Assembly (NCBI GenBank): GCA_963930055.1
Contig: CAWVKS010000010.1
Coordinates: 1-64,000 of the forward strand
Origin: Pullichristensenella sp963930055
Lineage (GTDB): Bacteria > Bacillota > Clostridia > Christensenellales > Aristaeellaceae
Length of the DNA stretch: 64,000 bases
Reading direction: 5' to 3'
The notes under the pieces were generated by a model, which saw nothing but the letters and a program-made list of their open reading frames with translations, was not told the origin of the DNA and did not search any database. How positions within the stretch are numbered: position 1 is the first letter of the stretch; every line of letters starts with the position of its first letter. Shown one piece after another: positions 1-9,787 of the stretch. The position numbers were made by a program, and so were the translations under genes.

Positions 1-637
1 ACACTAGATCGCGTGTTAGCGGGTCCAACTCGTAGGCGGCCACCACGGCCTTGTCCGAGCAGATCCAGGCGCACTTGCTCTGTTCCTTTTTGAACGCGCG
101 GTAGAACGGCCCAAAGGTCAGCACCTTCAAGAACCTGCTCCGCGCGCGGCCGCCGCTGCGCGCCCCAAGGACGCGCGCCATCAGCCGCCCAAAGGGCGCG
201 CCGGGATTCCAACCGGGGCTTCCGCAGACCACGAGGCCGGCAAGCTCCTGATCGAAGCGCCCGGCATAGACGCGCGCCGCCAGCGAACCCATGCTGTGGC
301 CAAAGAGGTAGACGCGCTTGCCGGGGAAGCGCTCGCGCAGCCACGCCGTCACCTGGTGCAGATCGTCCACCAGCGCGTTCGCGCCGTCCGCGCCAAAGTA
401 GCCCAGCTCCCCGCGCTTAAGCGCCGCCGCGCCGTGGCCGCGATGGTCGTGGATGGCGCAGGCGAAGCCGCGTACCGCCAAATACTCCATAAACGGCGCG
501 TAGCGCTCCTTGTTTTCACACATGCCGTGGGAAAACTGCACCACCGCGCGCACATCGCCGTCCGGCACGCAGATAAGCAGCGGCAGTTCCAGCCCGTCGC
601 GCTCGGAGAAAAGCGAAAGCGTCTCCATCTGTGGCAT
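1..637 (-). CDS. alpha/beta hydrolase, monoacylglycerol-lipase-like, 3' end cut by window edge
   Basis: Predicted cytoplasmic serine hydrolase of the S33 lipase type, acting on small acyl esters. The 212 visible residues begin MPQMETLSLFSERDG. They show an HG oxyanion segment near residue 37, DHRGHG at 64-69 and the nucleophile elbow GHSMGS at 113-118 (Ser115). The catalytic Asp and His would lie in the part beyond base 1, so the protein is incomplete here by truncation, not by mutation. The ATG at 637 follows an AGAAAGG-type ribosome binding site. It lies downstream of the ispH-S1 gene on the same strand with a 75 bp gap. Substrate is unknown. Confidence 0.8.
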   Translation of the reverse strand, partial: MPQMETLSLFSERDGLELPLLICVPDGDVRAVVQFSHGMCENKERYAPFMEYLAVRGFACAIHDHRGHGAAALKRGELGYFGADGANALVDDLHQVTAWLRERFPGKRVYLFGHSMGSLAARVYAGRFDQELAGLVVCGSPGWNPGAPFGRLMARVLGARSGGRARSRFLKVLTFGPFYRAFKKEQSKCAWICSDKAVVAAYELDPLTRDLV

Positions 638-712
638 AGAAAACGACCTTTCTGTGGGTAAAATAGAAAAATGCGGCACGACGAAAGGCCGTGCCGCACA
701 GGCATGATGTTG

Positions 713-2753
713 TTATTCCTCGGCGGGAGCTTCCTCGGTCTCGGCGGTGGGGATCTCCACCGGCACGGCTTCGGGCTCGTCCTCAATAGCCTCGGGCACG
801 TCCACGATGGCGTACTCGTCCAGGTCGTTGCCCGCGGGCATCTGCTCCATGGCCTCGTCCTCGAGCACCTCGCGGATGGACAGGGAAATGCGCTTGGCTT
901 CGGTGTTGACGTCCAGCACCTTCACGCGCACGATGTCGCCGACGTTGACCGCGTCCTCGACCTTGGCGATGCGGGTGAGGGCGCACTGGGAGATGTGCAC
1001 CAGGCCGTCCAGGCCGGGCTCGAGCTCCACGAAGGCGCCGAAGGTGGTGATGCGCACGACCTTGCCCTCGACGATGGAGCCGACCGGGTACTTCTCGCCG
1101 GCCACGGTCCACGGACGCGGACGGGTCTGCTTATAGGAGAGGGAAATGCGCTCGCGGGCGGGGTCGACGTTGAGGATCTTCACATCGATCTCGTCGCCGA
1201 CTTTGACAACATCCGAGGGATGCTGCACGCGGCCCCAGCTCAGGTCGGTCACATGCACAAGGCCGTCCACGCCGCCGATGTCGACGAACGCGCCGAAGTC
1301 CGCCAGACGGCGAACGACGCCCTTGACCACGCTTGCCAACTTCCAGAGCGTCCCAAATGGCCTTTTTGCGCTCGGCTTCCTCAGCCAGAAGCACCTTCTT
1401 GCGCGAAGCGACGATGCGCTTCTTGGGCTTGTCCACTTCGATGATCTGCAAGGTCAGCTCCTGACCCACGAACTCCTCGATCTTCTCCACATAGCGCAGG
1501 GAGAGCTGGGAGGCGGGGATGAAGCAGCGGATACCCATCACGTCGGCCAGCAGGCCGCCCTTGACGGCTTCCTTGCCGGTGCCGGTGACGTATTCGCCGG
1601 ACTCATACTTGGCCATGATCTCGTCCCAGATCTTGCGGTTGACGATGTTGCGCTGCGAGAGCAGCACGTTGCCTTCGCCGTCGTTGACCTTGACGACTTC
1701 GACTTCGATCTCGTCGCCAACCTTTACATCGGTCGAGGAGAGGTCAGCTTTCTTAACCAATCCGTCTGCCTTGTAACCGACGTTGACGCAGACCTCGTCA
1801 TTGGTGATCTGCACCACGGTGCCCGTGATCGTCTGCCCGGGACGGAGCTGTACCATGGACTTTTCCACGTCCGCCATAAAGTCGGATTCCGCGGAATTGG
1901 CCTCGGCCTGCTGCTCCTCGGACGGAGTGACCTGCTTCTCGATGTCGTTCATTCTTGCTGCTACCTCCTTAATTGTACAATCCGGCGTAGAGGCGCCGGC
2001 TGTAATTCCCACCCGGTCTGCTTGTTGGAACCATGTATTTTCCACCTCGCGCGCGCCCTCGATGAAGTGCGCGCGTGGGCAAACCGCTTTGACCAGCTCA
2101 AACAGCTTGCGGCTGTTGGAACTCTCCCTGCCGCCCACCACCAGCATTACGTCCACGCTTTTTGCCAGACGGACGGCTTCCTCCTGCCGCTCGCGCGTGG
2201 CGGGGCAGATGGTCGTGCGTATCTCCATATCGCGCACGCGCTCTTTCAGGGCCGCGCATACGCATTCAAAGCGCTCGAGGATGAACGTGGTTTGCGATAC
2301 CACCAGCGCGCGCGCCATCTCCGGCAGCGCCCGGGCGGCGTCCTCGCTGGCCACGGCATAGCTTTTGCCGCGCGTCCAGCCGCGGATGCCTTCCACTTCC
2401 GGGTGGCGCTCCTCGCCCACCACGATCAGGGGCACGTCCCGCGCCTCCGCTTCCTGCGCCATTTCGTGGATGCGGTTCACGAAAGGGCAGGTGGCGTCGC
2501 ACACCTCGCGCGCGCGCGCGCGTAAACGGGAAAGCGTCTCCCGGCCCACGCCGTGCGAACGCACCACCGCGACCGCGCCCTCGGGAATGCCCTCCGGCGC
2601 GTCGGCGCTGACTACGCCCAGTTCGGCAAGTTCCGCCACCACGCGCGGGTTGTGGATCACCGGGCCGAGCGTCCAGGCCGGCGCGGCGGCCTTCGCGGCT
2701 TCCACCGCCCGGCGCACGCCAAAACAGAAACCGGCATGTTCCGCCACGATCAC
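713..2753 (-). CDS. ispH: IspH - ribosomal protein S1 fusion, interrupted by an apparent +1 frameshift near 1340
   Basis: The N-terminal ~275 residues are 4-hydroxy-3-methylbut-2-enyl diphosphate reductase, the last step of the MEP isoprenoid pathway. The three 4Fe-4S ligands are visible at Cys10 (HAGFCFG), Cys89 (CDATCPF) and Cys183 (TICPATRE). The rest is a run of about four S1 RNA-binding domains ending in an acidic tail. This fusion is well known in Clostridia. Here the frame breaks after WDALEVGK: one frame runs 2753 to about 1341, and the S1 continuation VVKGVVRRLADFGAFVDIGG runs from about 1338 to 713. Removing one base restores a protein of about 676 residues. A sequencing or assembly error is the simplest explanation. 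The start is uncertain: GTG at 2753 or GTG at 2747. Confidence 0.85.
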
Positions 2754-2805
2754 CTTGGAAACGGGAATTCCTCCTCATCCTGTACGTGTTTCGAAAATAC
2801 GCTAA

Positions 2806-2833
2806 CTTATATGATTCGAGAAGCGAAAATCAA
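2806..2833 (-). promoter_or_regulatory. possible sigma-A promoter for ispH-S1
   Basis: On the minus strand TTGATT (2833-2828) is followed after 16 bp by TATAAG (2811-2806), about 55 bp upstream of the ispH start. The surrounding 2754-2921 gap is AT-rich relative to its neighbours and holds no gene. Only the consensus match supports this. Confidence 0.4.
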
Positions 2834-2921
2834 TTCCTGCAAGGCAGAACTTTTCTCAAAGATTTAACATAAATTTGCAGGAGAAACTTCGCCTTCTGTG
2901 CTATGGCGGCGGCAAAACGCC

Positions 2922-4964
2922 TCATTGCCCCTGCCGTCCGAACAGCACCAGCGGGTCGCCCTCGGGATAGACCTGTACGTTTTGCACATAGGCCGCCTCC
3001 GCCCCGGCCAGCTTGCCGGCCACGTCGAGGTACCAGGGCACGCGGCGGGCGATGTAGAGGCCGATCTCCCCGAAAGTGATCTGCCGGTCGTAGTCCGTAT
3101 CGGCGCGCAGTGCGGCGCGCCGGCCGCCGCCGAGGCTCCAGCCCGCCCCATCGCACAGCGCCCGCGCCAGCACGGTGGCCATGTCGCTTTCGGTGATATT
3201 TTCGTCGAAACTGATGCGGTAGCTGTCCTGGTCGAGCGAGGCGCTGGCGATGACCTTGTACTTGCTGCCGGCAAACGTGGGGGCGCCCACATAGCCGGAA
3301 AACACCTGCACGATGCCGCGGTTGAAGTCCTCCAGCGTCGAAGCCCTGCCGATCAGCCCGCCGCTGCCGCAGCAGTCGGCGATGACCACCACCGTGCCCG
3401 GCACCTTGCGCAGTTCGCGCTCCAGGTCGCGCGCGGCGATCACGGAGCCGTCGTACAATTCAAAAAAGCTCATGCCGTGGGCATAATAGCCGTGGCAGGT
3501 GATGTAAAGCAGCGATATATCGCCCTCCTGCGCGCCTCCAAAGGCCGTGCGGATGGCGGAAAGCGTCTCGGCGCGCGTGGAGTCGAGCAGCACCGTGGTC
3601 TCGTAGCTCTCCCCGTCCACGTTCTGGTTCTGCAACAGGAAGGAGACGCTCTGCGCGGTGTTGATGGAGCCGACGCGCACGCTGTTGACCCCTTCTTCAT
3701 ACATCTGCTGGCCGACGATGAGCGCGCGCAGCCTGGCGGCGGCGGGTTCGACCGTCACGTCGAGTATGTCCGTGTGCCCCCCGTCCGCGGCCACGGCCAC
3801 CAGCCGCGCCGTGCCCTCGGAAAGCCCGGTGACAACGCCGTCGGGGGAAACGGCGATCACGCCCGTGCCCTCCACGCTGTAAGCCACGCGCCGGTCGGAA
3901 GCGCCCTCCGGGTAGAATTCCAGCGCCGTGCCCACCTGTTCGCCCACGCGCAGCGTCAGGGCGCTCTGCGAAAAGCCGATGCCGGAAAGGGGCACGCCCG
4001 CCACGCGCACCACGCAGGAGGCGCTCGCCCCGCCCCAGGCGCGCGCGGTGATCACGGCTTCGCCCGCGCCCACGGCGTAGACCTCGCCCGATTGCGAAAC
4101 GGTTGCCACGGCGCTGTTGGAGCTTACGAACGTCACGGTGGGGTGCGCATCCTGCGGCGATACGGCGGCGGTGAGCGTGCGCGCCTCGCCGATCTCCATA
4201 TCGATCTCCCCGTCCGAGAGCGTCACCGACTCCGGCCGCGCCGCCCGGGCGGTGTCCTGTTCCACGCTGAGGCGGTATGGCCCGGTGGAGGCGTTCAGCG
4301 CCGATACACGCACGTAGTAGCGCGCCCCGGCGGCAAGCTCACAGTCGATGACGAAGCCGCCCGCGTCGCCGCCCACTTCCGTCAGCACGCGCCCCTCCGC
4401 GTCCATGAGCAGGCCGCTGAGCACGAGCCCCTGCGCCTGCGCGCCTTCGGGTTCGGCATGGATGGTGGCCGGCCCGCCCGTCCCGGCGGTGAAGGCATAC
4501 CAGTGGGCGTCGCCGGGGCGCACCAGCAGTTTTTCATAGGCAAGCCCGTCCCCGGAAAGCTCGATGGGCTTTTCAAAACAGCGCCCGAGGGTGGCGCGCA
4601 TCACTTCCAGACGCCCGCTGCCCGTGCCGCCCAGCACCAGCTCGTAGGTCTCCCCGGCGCTGAGGCTGGCTTCGAACAGGCGCAAAGAACCGCCGCCCGT
4701 GGCCAGCAGCGCCCCGCCCCGGTAGAGGCGCGCGTCCACGGCCGCCCCTTCGCCGTCGGGGAAGAAATAGACGCTGTAGACGCTGTTGGCGGCGGGGGAG
4801 AAGGTAAAGCGTTGTTCAGCGCCCGACAGCGTCACCTGGGCGTGCGCGTCGGCAGGCAGGGCGACGCTTTCCGGGGCGGCTTCGGACACGGAAAATGCGC
4901 CGGCCGCGAAAACCGACGCAAACAACGCAAACAGCAAAACTGCCAGTGTCGTCTTTTGGATCAC
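2922..4964 (-). CDS. secreted caspase-like (C14) protein with Ig-like Big2 domains
   Basis: An exported protein of 680 residues. The signal peptide starts at IQKTTLAVLLFALFASVFAAG. Residues ~20-235 form two beta-rich modules resembling PPC domains, ~236-405 two Big2 Ig-like domains (typical ATVS..GEVYAVGAGEAVITA pattern), and ~411-680 a caspase-hemoglobinase fold. The catalytic dyad is recognisable: His491 in ITCHGY and Cys532 in ADCCGSGG. I chose the GTG at 4964 because GGAGGA lies just upstream and the signal peptide then begins at once; a TTG at 4991 with AAAGGA upstream is the alternative. The next gene on the same strand, a SpoIID-domain protein, is 54 bp upstream, so the two may be co-expressed at the cell surface. 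Target unknown. Confidence 0.75.
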   Translation of the reverse strand: MIQKTTLAVLLFALFASVFAAGAFSVSEAAPESVALPADAHAQVTLSGAEQRFTFSPAANSVYSVYFFPDGEGAAVDARLYRGGALLATGGGSLRLFEASLSAGETYELVLGGTGSGRLEVMRATLGRCFEKPIELSGDGLAYEKLLVRPGDAHWYAFTAGTGGPATIHAEPEGAQAQGLVLSGLLMDAEGRVLTEVGGDAGGFVIDCELAAGARYYVRVSALNASTGPYRLSVEQDTARAARPESVTLSDGEIDMEIGEARTLTAAVSPQDAHPTVTFVSSNSAVATVSQSGEVYAVGAGEAVITARAWGGASASCVVRVAGVPLSGIGFSQSALTLRVGEQVGTALEFYPEGASDRRVAYSVEGTGVIAVSPDGVVTGLSEGTARLVAVAADGGHTDILDVTVEPAAARLRALIVGQQMYEEGVNSVRVGSINTAQSVSFLLQNQNVDGESYETTVLLDSTRAETLSAIRTAFGGAQEGDISLLYITCHGYYAHGMSFFELYDGSVIAARDLERELRKVPGTVVVIADCCGSGGLIGRASTLEDFNRGIVQVFSGYVGAPTFAGSKYKVIASASLDQDSYRISFDENITESDMATVLARALCDGAGWSLGGGRRAALRADTDYDRQITFGEIGLYIARRVPWYLDVAGKLAGAEAAYVQNVQVYPEGDPLVLFGRQGQ

Positions 4965-5018
4965 GTGTCCTCCGGGCGGCCGCGCCGCCAAAGCGTCCTT
5001 TGCCCTTCGCCGGGGGCG

Positions 5019-6806
5019 TCACTCTGCCTGCAGGTATTCCAGCTTCACATAGCCTTCCAATTCGGCGGTGCGTATGCGCGCCCAGCCGTCGCCTGCGTCC
5101 TCGCAGACGATCACGCGCCGGCCGTAGTCCAGCGCGGCGACGATGCGCGCGCTCGTCGAGGGCTGCTCACGCACATTCAGGGAGGAAGAGCGCGTCTCCA
5201 GTTCCACGGTGGCGTAGTACTCGCCCTCCTCCAGCGCCGGCAGCGGCGCGGGGGTGGGGGTAGGCGTGGGCCGCGCCCGGGCAAAGCCGATGCTCTCGGG
5301 CAATTCCTCCAGCGCTACCAGTTCCACCTCCGGCCAGCTGATCGTCTCCAGCGTCATGCCGGGATAGTAGAAATTCAGAATTTCAATATAGCCCATGCCG
5401 TACTCGCCGGCCATCCACTGCGCCCCGCGCTGGCTCATGCCCACGCCGTGGCCGAAGCGGCGCATGGAGATGGTGAAGCGCCCGTTTTCTTCCTGCGTCA
5501 CGCTGACCAGCTCGTAGTCTGCGCCGTTCAACCCCAGCGAGAGACCGTCCTTGACCTGGTCGTACACGGACAGCTCCACCACCACCGTCCCCGGCAGCAC
5601 CTCGCGGCTATGCCGGTAGACGTAGGGGAGGCCCAGCCGCCCGCGCCGCGCCAGCCCCAGCCCCGTGGCCGAGGCCAGCATCTCCCCGGAAAACTCCGAG
5701 CCGTCCGTAAACAGCGGCGCGTAGGTATCGCCCTCCTGCGCGTACCAGCCCTCGAGCATGGCCGACACCGTGAGCGTGAAGCGCAGCCTGGTGTACATAT
5801 AGCTGCCCTCGAACTTCGGCTCCGCCGGCTCGATGGAGACGATATTTGCAAGCGCCACGTCCTCATAAGGCAGGCCCAGCGCCGCAATGCCTTCGTCCAG
5901 CATCGCCTTCAGCGCGGCGTTGTCAGAAGCGTCGCTTGCAAACGTCACGCTGTTTACAAGGCTGGCGGGGTTTTCCAGGTCGTAGGGGTCGTCCACCATG
6001 GCCAGGTAGCCGTAGTCGCCCTCGCCGCCCCAGATGTCGGTGGCCAGCGCCGTCTGCCCGCCGTTGCTGGCGGTGTAGTAGCACATGGCAAAGCCGCCGT
6101 TGTAGGTGCCCACCACGCCGCGCGTGGCCTCGACCGCGGCGATGACGTTCACATAGTCCGCGTCCAGCCCCTTGTAGACCTGGTCCTGCGTGGTGTCCAC
6201 CACGTCGTAATCGCGCGTGGCGCTGACCCACTTGCGGCCCATGGCGTAGGTGCGCGCGGCCACGGCCTGCGCCTTGAGCGCCTCCAGCGGGAACGAATCG
6301 CTCATCTCATAGGCCACCACGCCTTTGAGGTAGTCCTCGATGTGGATGGTGAGTATGCAGTGCAGGCCGCCGTCCTGCACGGAAACGCTCAGGTCGCCCT
6401 CGTAGAGCGTGTCCTTCTCCGATTCGTGGATGTAGATGCCGTTCTCGCCGCCGTCGGTCACGGCCTGCCGCGTCAGCGTCATCGAAGGCCCCATGTCGAT
6501 GGTGAGGCCGCCCACGCTGAGAAGCACGCTTTCCCCGTCCGCGGCCAGCACGATGGCGGTGTCGCGGCCAAAGCGGAAGCCGCGGTCGCCCTCCACGGTA
6601 TAGGAGCCGGAGAGCGTCATCCCCAGCGAGGGCGGGTCGCCCAGCGATTTCAGGTACACGCGCAACATGCCGTCGTCCTCGATCGCGGAGGCGGCGGGTT
6701 CGTCCGTGCCATCGCCGAAGATGAAGCCCAGTGCCAGCGCCGGCGTCGAGGCCAGCAGCCAAAGGGCCAGAAGCGCGCACAACGCGCGCCGGAAACGCAA
6801 CTGCAT
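5019..6806 (-). CDS. SpoIID/LytB-domain protein with C-terminal SH3 domain
   Basis: An exported protein of 595 residues. A signal peptide (MQLRFRRALCALLALWLLAS) is followed by a SpoIID domain around residues 160-470, recognisable by YLKGVVAYEMSDSFPLEALK, AQAVAARTYA and GHGVGMSQRGAQWMA. A C-terminal bacterial SH3 domain (SSSLNVREQPSTSARIVAAL) follows. SpoIID proteins are lytic transglycosylases acting on denuded peptidoglycan during spore engulfment; LytB-like relatives act in vegetative wall remodelling. The SH3 tail suggests wall binding. The start at 6806 is preceded by GGGAGGG. The domain alone does not prove sporulation; no other spore gene is in the window. Confidence 0.8.
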   Translation of the reverse strand: MQLRFRRALCALLALWLLASTPALALGFIFGDGTDEPAASAIEDDGMLRVYLKSLGDPPSLGMTLSGSYTVEGDRGFRFGRDTAIVLAADGESVLLSVGGLTIDMGPSMTLTRQAVTDGGENGIYIHESEKDTLYEGDLSVSVQDGGLHCILTIHIEDYLKGVVAYEMSDSFPLEALKAQAVAARTYAMGRKWVSATRDYDVVDTTQDQVYKGLDADYVNVIAAVEATRGVVGTYNGGFAMCYYTASNGGQTALATDIWGGEGDYGYLAMVDDPYDLENPASLVNSVTFASDASDNAALKAMLDEGIAALGLPYEDVALANIVSIEPAEPKFEGSYMYTRLRFTLTVSAMLEGWYAQEGDTYAPLFTDGSEFSGEMLASATGLGLARRGRLGLPYVYRHSREVLPGTVVVELSVYDQVKDGLSLGLNGADYELVSVTQEENGRFTISMRRFGHGVGMSQRGAQWMAGEYGMGYIEILNFYYPGMTLETISWPEVELVALEELPESIGFARARPTPTPTPAPLPALEEGEYYATVELETRSSSLNVREQPSTSARIVAALDYGRRVIVCEDAGDGWARIRTAELEGYVKLEYLQAE

Positions 6807-6861
6807 GAGGACCCTCCCACGTTTATACTTGTAATATAGACGCATCTGGCGGCCAAACGGT

Positions 6862-7626
6862 TCACGCGGCGACGAGCCATTCATACGCGAGCTTGCCCAC
6901 CAGAAGAACCAGCACGCCCAGCATCACGAAGCGGATCAGCCGCGCGCCCACGCGCATGGCCAGCTTTGAGCCGACCCAGCCGCCGGCGATGGAACAGACA
7001 ATGGCCGGCGCGGCGAGGCGGAAGAGCACGTCGCCGCTGAGCAGGAAGGAGGTCAGCGAGGCGAGGTTGGAGGCAAGGTTCACCGGCTTGGCCGTGCCCG
7101 AGGCCGTCACCATGTCCATGCCCGCCACCCAGGTAAACAGCATGATCATCAGCGTGCCGGCGCCGGGGCCGAAAAAGCCGTCGTAAAAGCCGCACACCAG
7201 CCCAACGCCAAAGCACATCGCGTACACGGCGCGGGTCATTTCGCGCGGTTTTGCGGGCGTGTCGCGCTTGAAGGCCACCACCAGCGCCATCACCGGCACG
7301 CCGATGAGCATGATCATGCGGATGGTGTCCTCGTCCATGGCCTTGAGAAGTTCCGCGCCGAAAAACGCACCCGGCAGCGCCCCCGCCACGGCCAACAGCG
7401 CCGGCCACAAAAGCAGGCGGTGCCCCTTGCCGTAGCGGAAAGTGGCCACCAGCGTGCCAAAACAGGCCGAGAGCTTGTTGGTACCCGCCGCCAGCGTCGG
7501 CGGCAATCCCGCCAGGTAATAGGCCGGCAGCGAGATCAGCCCGCCGCCCCCGCCGATGGCGTCCACCAGCGAGGCAAGAAAGATCAGGGGGCAGACCGTC
7601 AGGTACATCGCGGTCGTTACTTCCAT
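6862..7626 (-). CDS. TauE/SafE-family permease
   Basis: An integral membrane protein of 254 residues with about eight hydrophobic segments, in the TauE/SafE (DUF81) family of predicted sulfite or organosulfur exporters. The first segment carries the family signature SLVDAIGGGGGLISLPAYYL and the second half has GFYDGFFGPGAGTLM, the characteristic internal duplication. I start at ATG 7626, preceded by AGGTGG at 7 bp, rather than the longer frame that would add a non-conserved 30 residues. It is the first gene of the minus-strand set and diverges from the FHA gene at 7779. Substrate cannot be read from the sequence. Confidence 0.85.
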   Translation of the reverse strand: MEVTTAMYLTVCPLIFLASLVDAIGGGGGLISLPAYYLAGLPPTLAAGTNKLSACFGTLVATFRYGKGHRLLLWPALLAVAGALPGAFFGAELLKAMDEDTIRMIMLIGVPVMALVVAFKRDTPAKPREMTRAVYAMCFGVGLVCGFYDGFFGPGAGTLMIMLFTWVAGMDMVTASGTAKPVNLASNLASLTSFLLSGDVLFRLAAPAIVCSIAGGWVGSKLAMRVGARLIRFVMLGVLVLLVGKLAYEWLVAA

Positions 7627-7778
7627 AATGAAACCACCTACCCACGATATTATAACACGGAACGGCGCGGGAAGGGACGGAAAAATGCGGCATTTTTCGT
7701 TCACGGCGATTTTCAACGGGAATTTAACACGTCCATGCTATGATAAACGGGGGATTTTATCAAAGGGAGGGCGCGCGC

Positions 7779-8432
7779 ATGAGCGACGGCTTGTATGAAA
7801 TTCTGGCGCTGGCGGCGCGCTACTTCTTCGCGGGGCTTTTTCTGCTCATCGTGCTGCGCGCCTGGCGCGTGACGGTGCGCGACGCCCGCCGCGCCCGCAA
7901 ACTGCGCCGCCTTTCGCCGCAGACGGGGCTTTCCGGCGAACTGGTGGTGCTCGAAGGCGAGGGGCGCGCCCGCCGCGGCATGCGCTATCCCGTCATCCGC
8001 GAAGGCACGCTGGGCAGCGCCCGCGCCGCGGATGTGCGCGTGCGCCATCCCTCGGTGCGTCCCCGCCACGCCCGCTTTGAACTGACCGAAGAAGGGCTTT
8101 CCCTCACGGCCGTTTCCGGCGCGAAGCTGCTCGACGGCGAGGGCAGGCGCGTCCGCAAGCTGCTCTTGCGCGACGGCGACTGCTTCAGCGCCGGTTCGGT
8201 GCTGTTGACGCTGGTGCTCATCGACGCCACAGGCCGCGCCGGGGACTACGCGGGGCAGGAGGAGGAACTCTTCGACGCGCCCCGCCCGCCGCGCTTTGAC
8301 GCGCCGCCGGAGGCGGGGGAGCGCGCGCCCGCCGCCCATGCAACGCGCCCCGCGCCCCAAAGGCCGGAAAACGCCCGTACGGGCGCGCGGGACCTCTTTT
8401 TCGACGACGGATCTGACGAGGATAATTTCTGA
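7779..8432 (+). CDS. membrane-anchored FHA-domain protein
   Basis: 217 residues: one N-terminal transmembrane helix (residues ~6-27), a basic linker, an FHA phosphothreonine-binding domain (~70-140, with GTLGSARAADVRV and SVRPRHARFEL at the usual ligand loops) and a Pro/Ala/Arg-rich acidic tail ending DDGSDEDNF. It opens a tight operon: its stop overlaps the ATG of the FtsW gene (TGATG), which in turn overlaps the PBP gene. The same trio occurs in Actinobacteria, where FHA proteins couple Ser/Thr kinases to wall synthesis. No kinase gene is visible in this window. Start chosen at ATG 7779 with GGGAGGG upstream. Confidence 0.85.
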   Translation: MSDGLYEILALAARYFFAGLFLLIVLRAWRVTVRDARRARKLRRLSPQTGLSGELVVLEGEGRARRGMRYPVIREGTLGSARAADVRVRHPSVRPRHARFELTEEGLSLTAVSGAKLLDGEGRRVRKLLLRDGDCFSAGSVLLTLVLIDATGRAGDYAGQEEELFDAPRPPRFDAPPEAGERAPAAHATRPAPQRPENARTGARDLFFDDGSDEDNF

Positions 8433-9787
8433 TGAAAGGATACGACCCCTTTGCTTCCGGCGGGGGCTTTGACGCGCCCCCGCCCCGCCGCCGCGGCGCC
8501 AACATCGAGGGCATGCGCAAGGCGCTGATGCGCTCGAACACGCGCCTGCTTTTGTCGGCGGTGATGCTCTTTCAGTTCACGGCCATGCTGCTGATTTCCC
8601 TGCAGGAAAGGCCGGTGGACACGCAGGCGCTCATCCTCGCCGCAGCCTTGCCGGCGGCGACGTGGCTGGTGGTGATGGCCTTTGGCCGCCTCTGGCCCCT
8701 CGACCGCGCCATATTGATCCTTGCCCTCCTGCTCTGCTCCGTGGGCATCATCACGCTTTCGGACATCGCCCGCTCCGGGGAAACGCCGCTTACGCAGGCC
8801 ATCTATGCCCTCATCGGCGTCGTGGCCATGGCCGTGGGCGTCGTATTCATCCGCTCGGTGCGCCACTGGAAGAAGTGGGTGCTCCCGGGCATGGCGCTCT
8901 GCCTGGGCGCGCTGGCTTCGCCATGGGCGTTCGGCAGCGTGCAAAACGGCGCGCGCAACTGGATCACCATCATCCCCGACAAATTGACCATCCAGCCCTC
9001 GGAGTTCATCAAGCCGGCGCTGATCCTCATCCTCGCGGCTTCGCTCTCCGGCCGCCCGCGCTTTGCAAAATGCCTGCCGGCCATCGGCTTCGCCGCCGTC
9101 TGCTGCGGCATACTGCTCATCCAGAGCGACCTGGGCGCGGTGCTGCTCTATTTCCTCACCACGCTCATACTCTACTTTGCCGCCACCTCCAACTGGCTCA
9201 TCACGCTCGGCGGGCTGGGCGTGGGCGTGGCCGGCTCCATCGCCGCCTATAAACTGGTGCCCTATGTGCAAACGCGCGTGGCCATCTGGCAAAACCCCTG
9301 GAGCGACCCCACCGATTCCGGCGCGCAGATCGTGCAGGCGCTGATCGCCATCGGCTCGGGCGGCCTCTTCGGCATGGGTCTGGGGCTGGGGCGCCCGCGC
9401 AACATCCCCCTTTATCATTCAGACTTCATCTTCGCCGCCATCGCCGAGGAATTCGGCCTCATCTTCTCCATCTGCCTGCTGGCGGTCTATGTGCTCGTCA
9501 TCATGCGCGGCCTGGTGGTGGCCATGAACGCCCGCACCAGCTTCCATTCGCTCGCGGCCTTCGGCATCGTCGCCATGCTGGGGCTGCAGACCATGCTCAT
9601 CGTCGGCGGCAACACCAAGCTCATCCCCCTTACGGGCGTGACACTGCCGCTCATTTCCTCGGGCGGCTCGTCCCTGGTGAGCACGTTCCTCTCCTTCGGC
9701 ATACTGCTGGGCATTTCCTCGATGAACGCCGAGGACGAGGCGCGCGACATCGACCGCCTCGAACTCAGGGAGGAGGCGGGACTGTGA
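8432..9787 (+). CDS. FtsW/RodA/SpoVE-family lipid II polymerase
   Basis: A SEDS-family glycosyltransferase of 451 residues that polymerises lipid II into glycan strands with a partner class B PBP. It has a cytoplasmic N-terminal tail and about ten transmembrane helices. Family motifs are present: QPSEFIKPALILILA, QSDLGAVLLYF, HSDFIFAAIAEEFGLI and PLTGVTLPLISSGGSS. The partner transpeptidase is encoded immediately downstream with a 4 bp overlap (CTGTGA), which supports a dedicated SEDS-bPBP pair. Whether it serves division, elongation or sporulation cannot be told from sequence. Confidence 0.93.
   Translation: MKGYDPFASGGGFDAPPPRRRGANIEGMRKALMRSNTRLLLSAVMLFQFTAMLLISLQERPVDTQALILAAALPAATWLVVMAFGRLWPLDRAILILALLLCSVGIITLSDIARSGETPLTQAIYALIGVVAMAVGVVFIRSVRHWKKWVLPGMALCLGALASPWAFGSVQNGARNWITIIPDKLTIQPSEFIKPALILILAASLSGRPRFAKCLPAIGFAAVCCGILLIQSDLGAVLLYFLTTLILYFAATSNWLITLGGLGVGVAGSIAAYKLVPYVQTRVAIWQNPWSDPTDSGAQIVQALIAIGSGGLFGMGLGLGRPRNIPLYHSDFIFAAIAEEFGLIFSICLLAVYVLVIMRGLVVAMNARTSFHSLAAFGIVAMLGLQTMLIVGGNTKLIPLTGVTLPLISSGGSSLVSTFLSFGILLGISSMNAEDEARDIDRLELREEAGL

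Noticed and set aside
713..2753. IspH joined to S1 domains as a novel fusion
   Set aside because: This fusion is well documented in Clostridia; only the frameshift is unusual.
5019..6806. SpoIID domain as proof of sporulation
   Set aside because: LytB-like members of the same domain family occur in non-sporulating bacteria, and no other spore gene lies in this window.
2898..6839. A 1313-codon open frame on the plus strand
   Set aside because: It is antisense to the caspase-like and SpoIID genes, which have signal peptides, domains and ribosome binding sites; long antisense frames are expected at this GC content. The same applies to 46661-49729 (plus) and 30014-32917 (minus).
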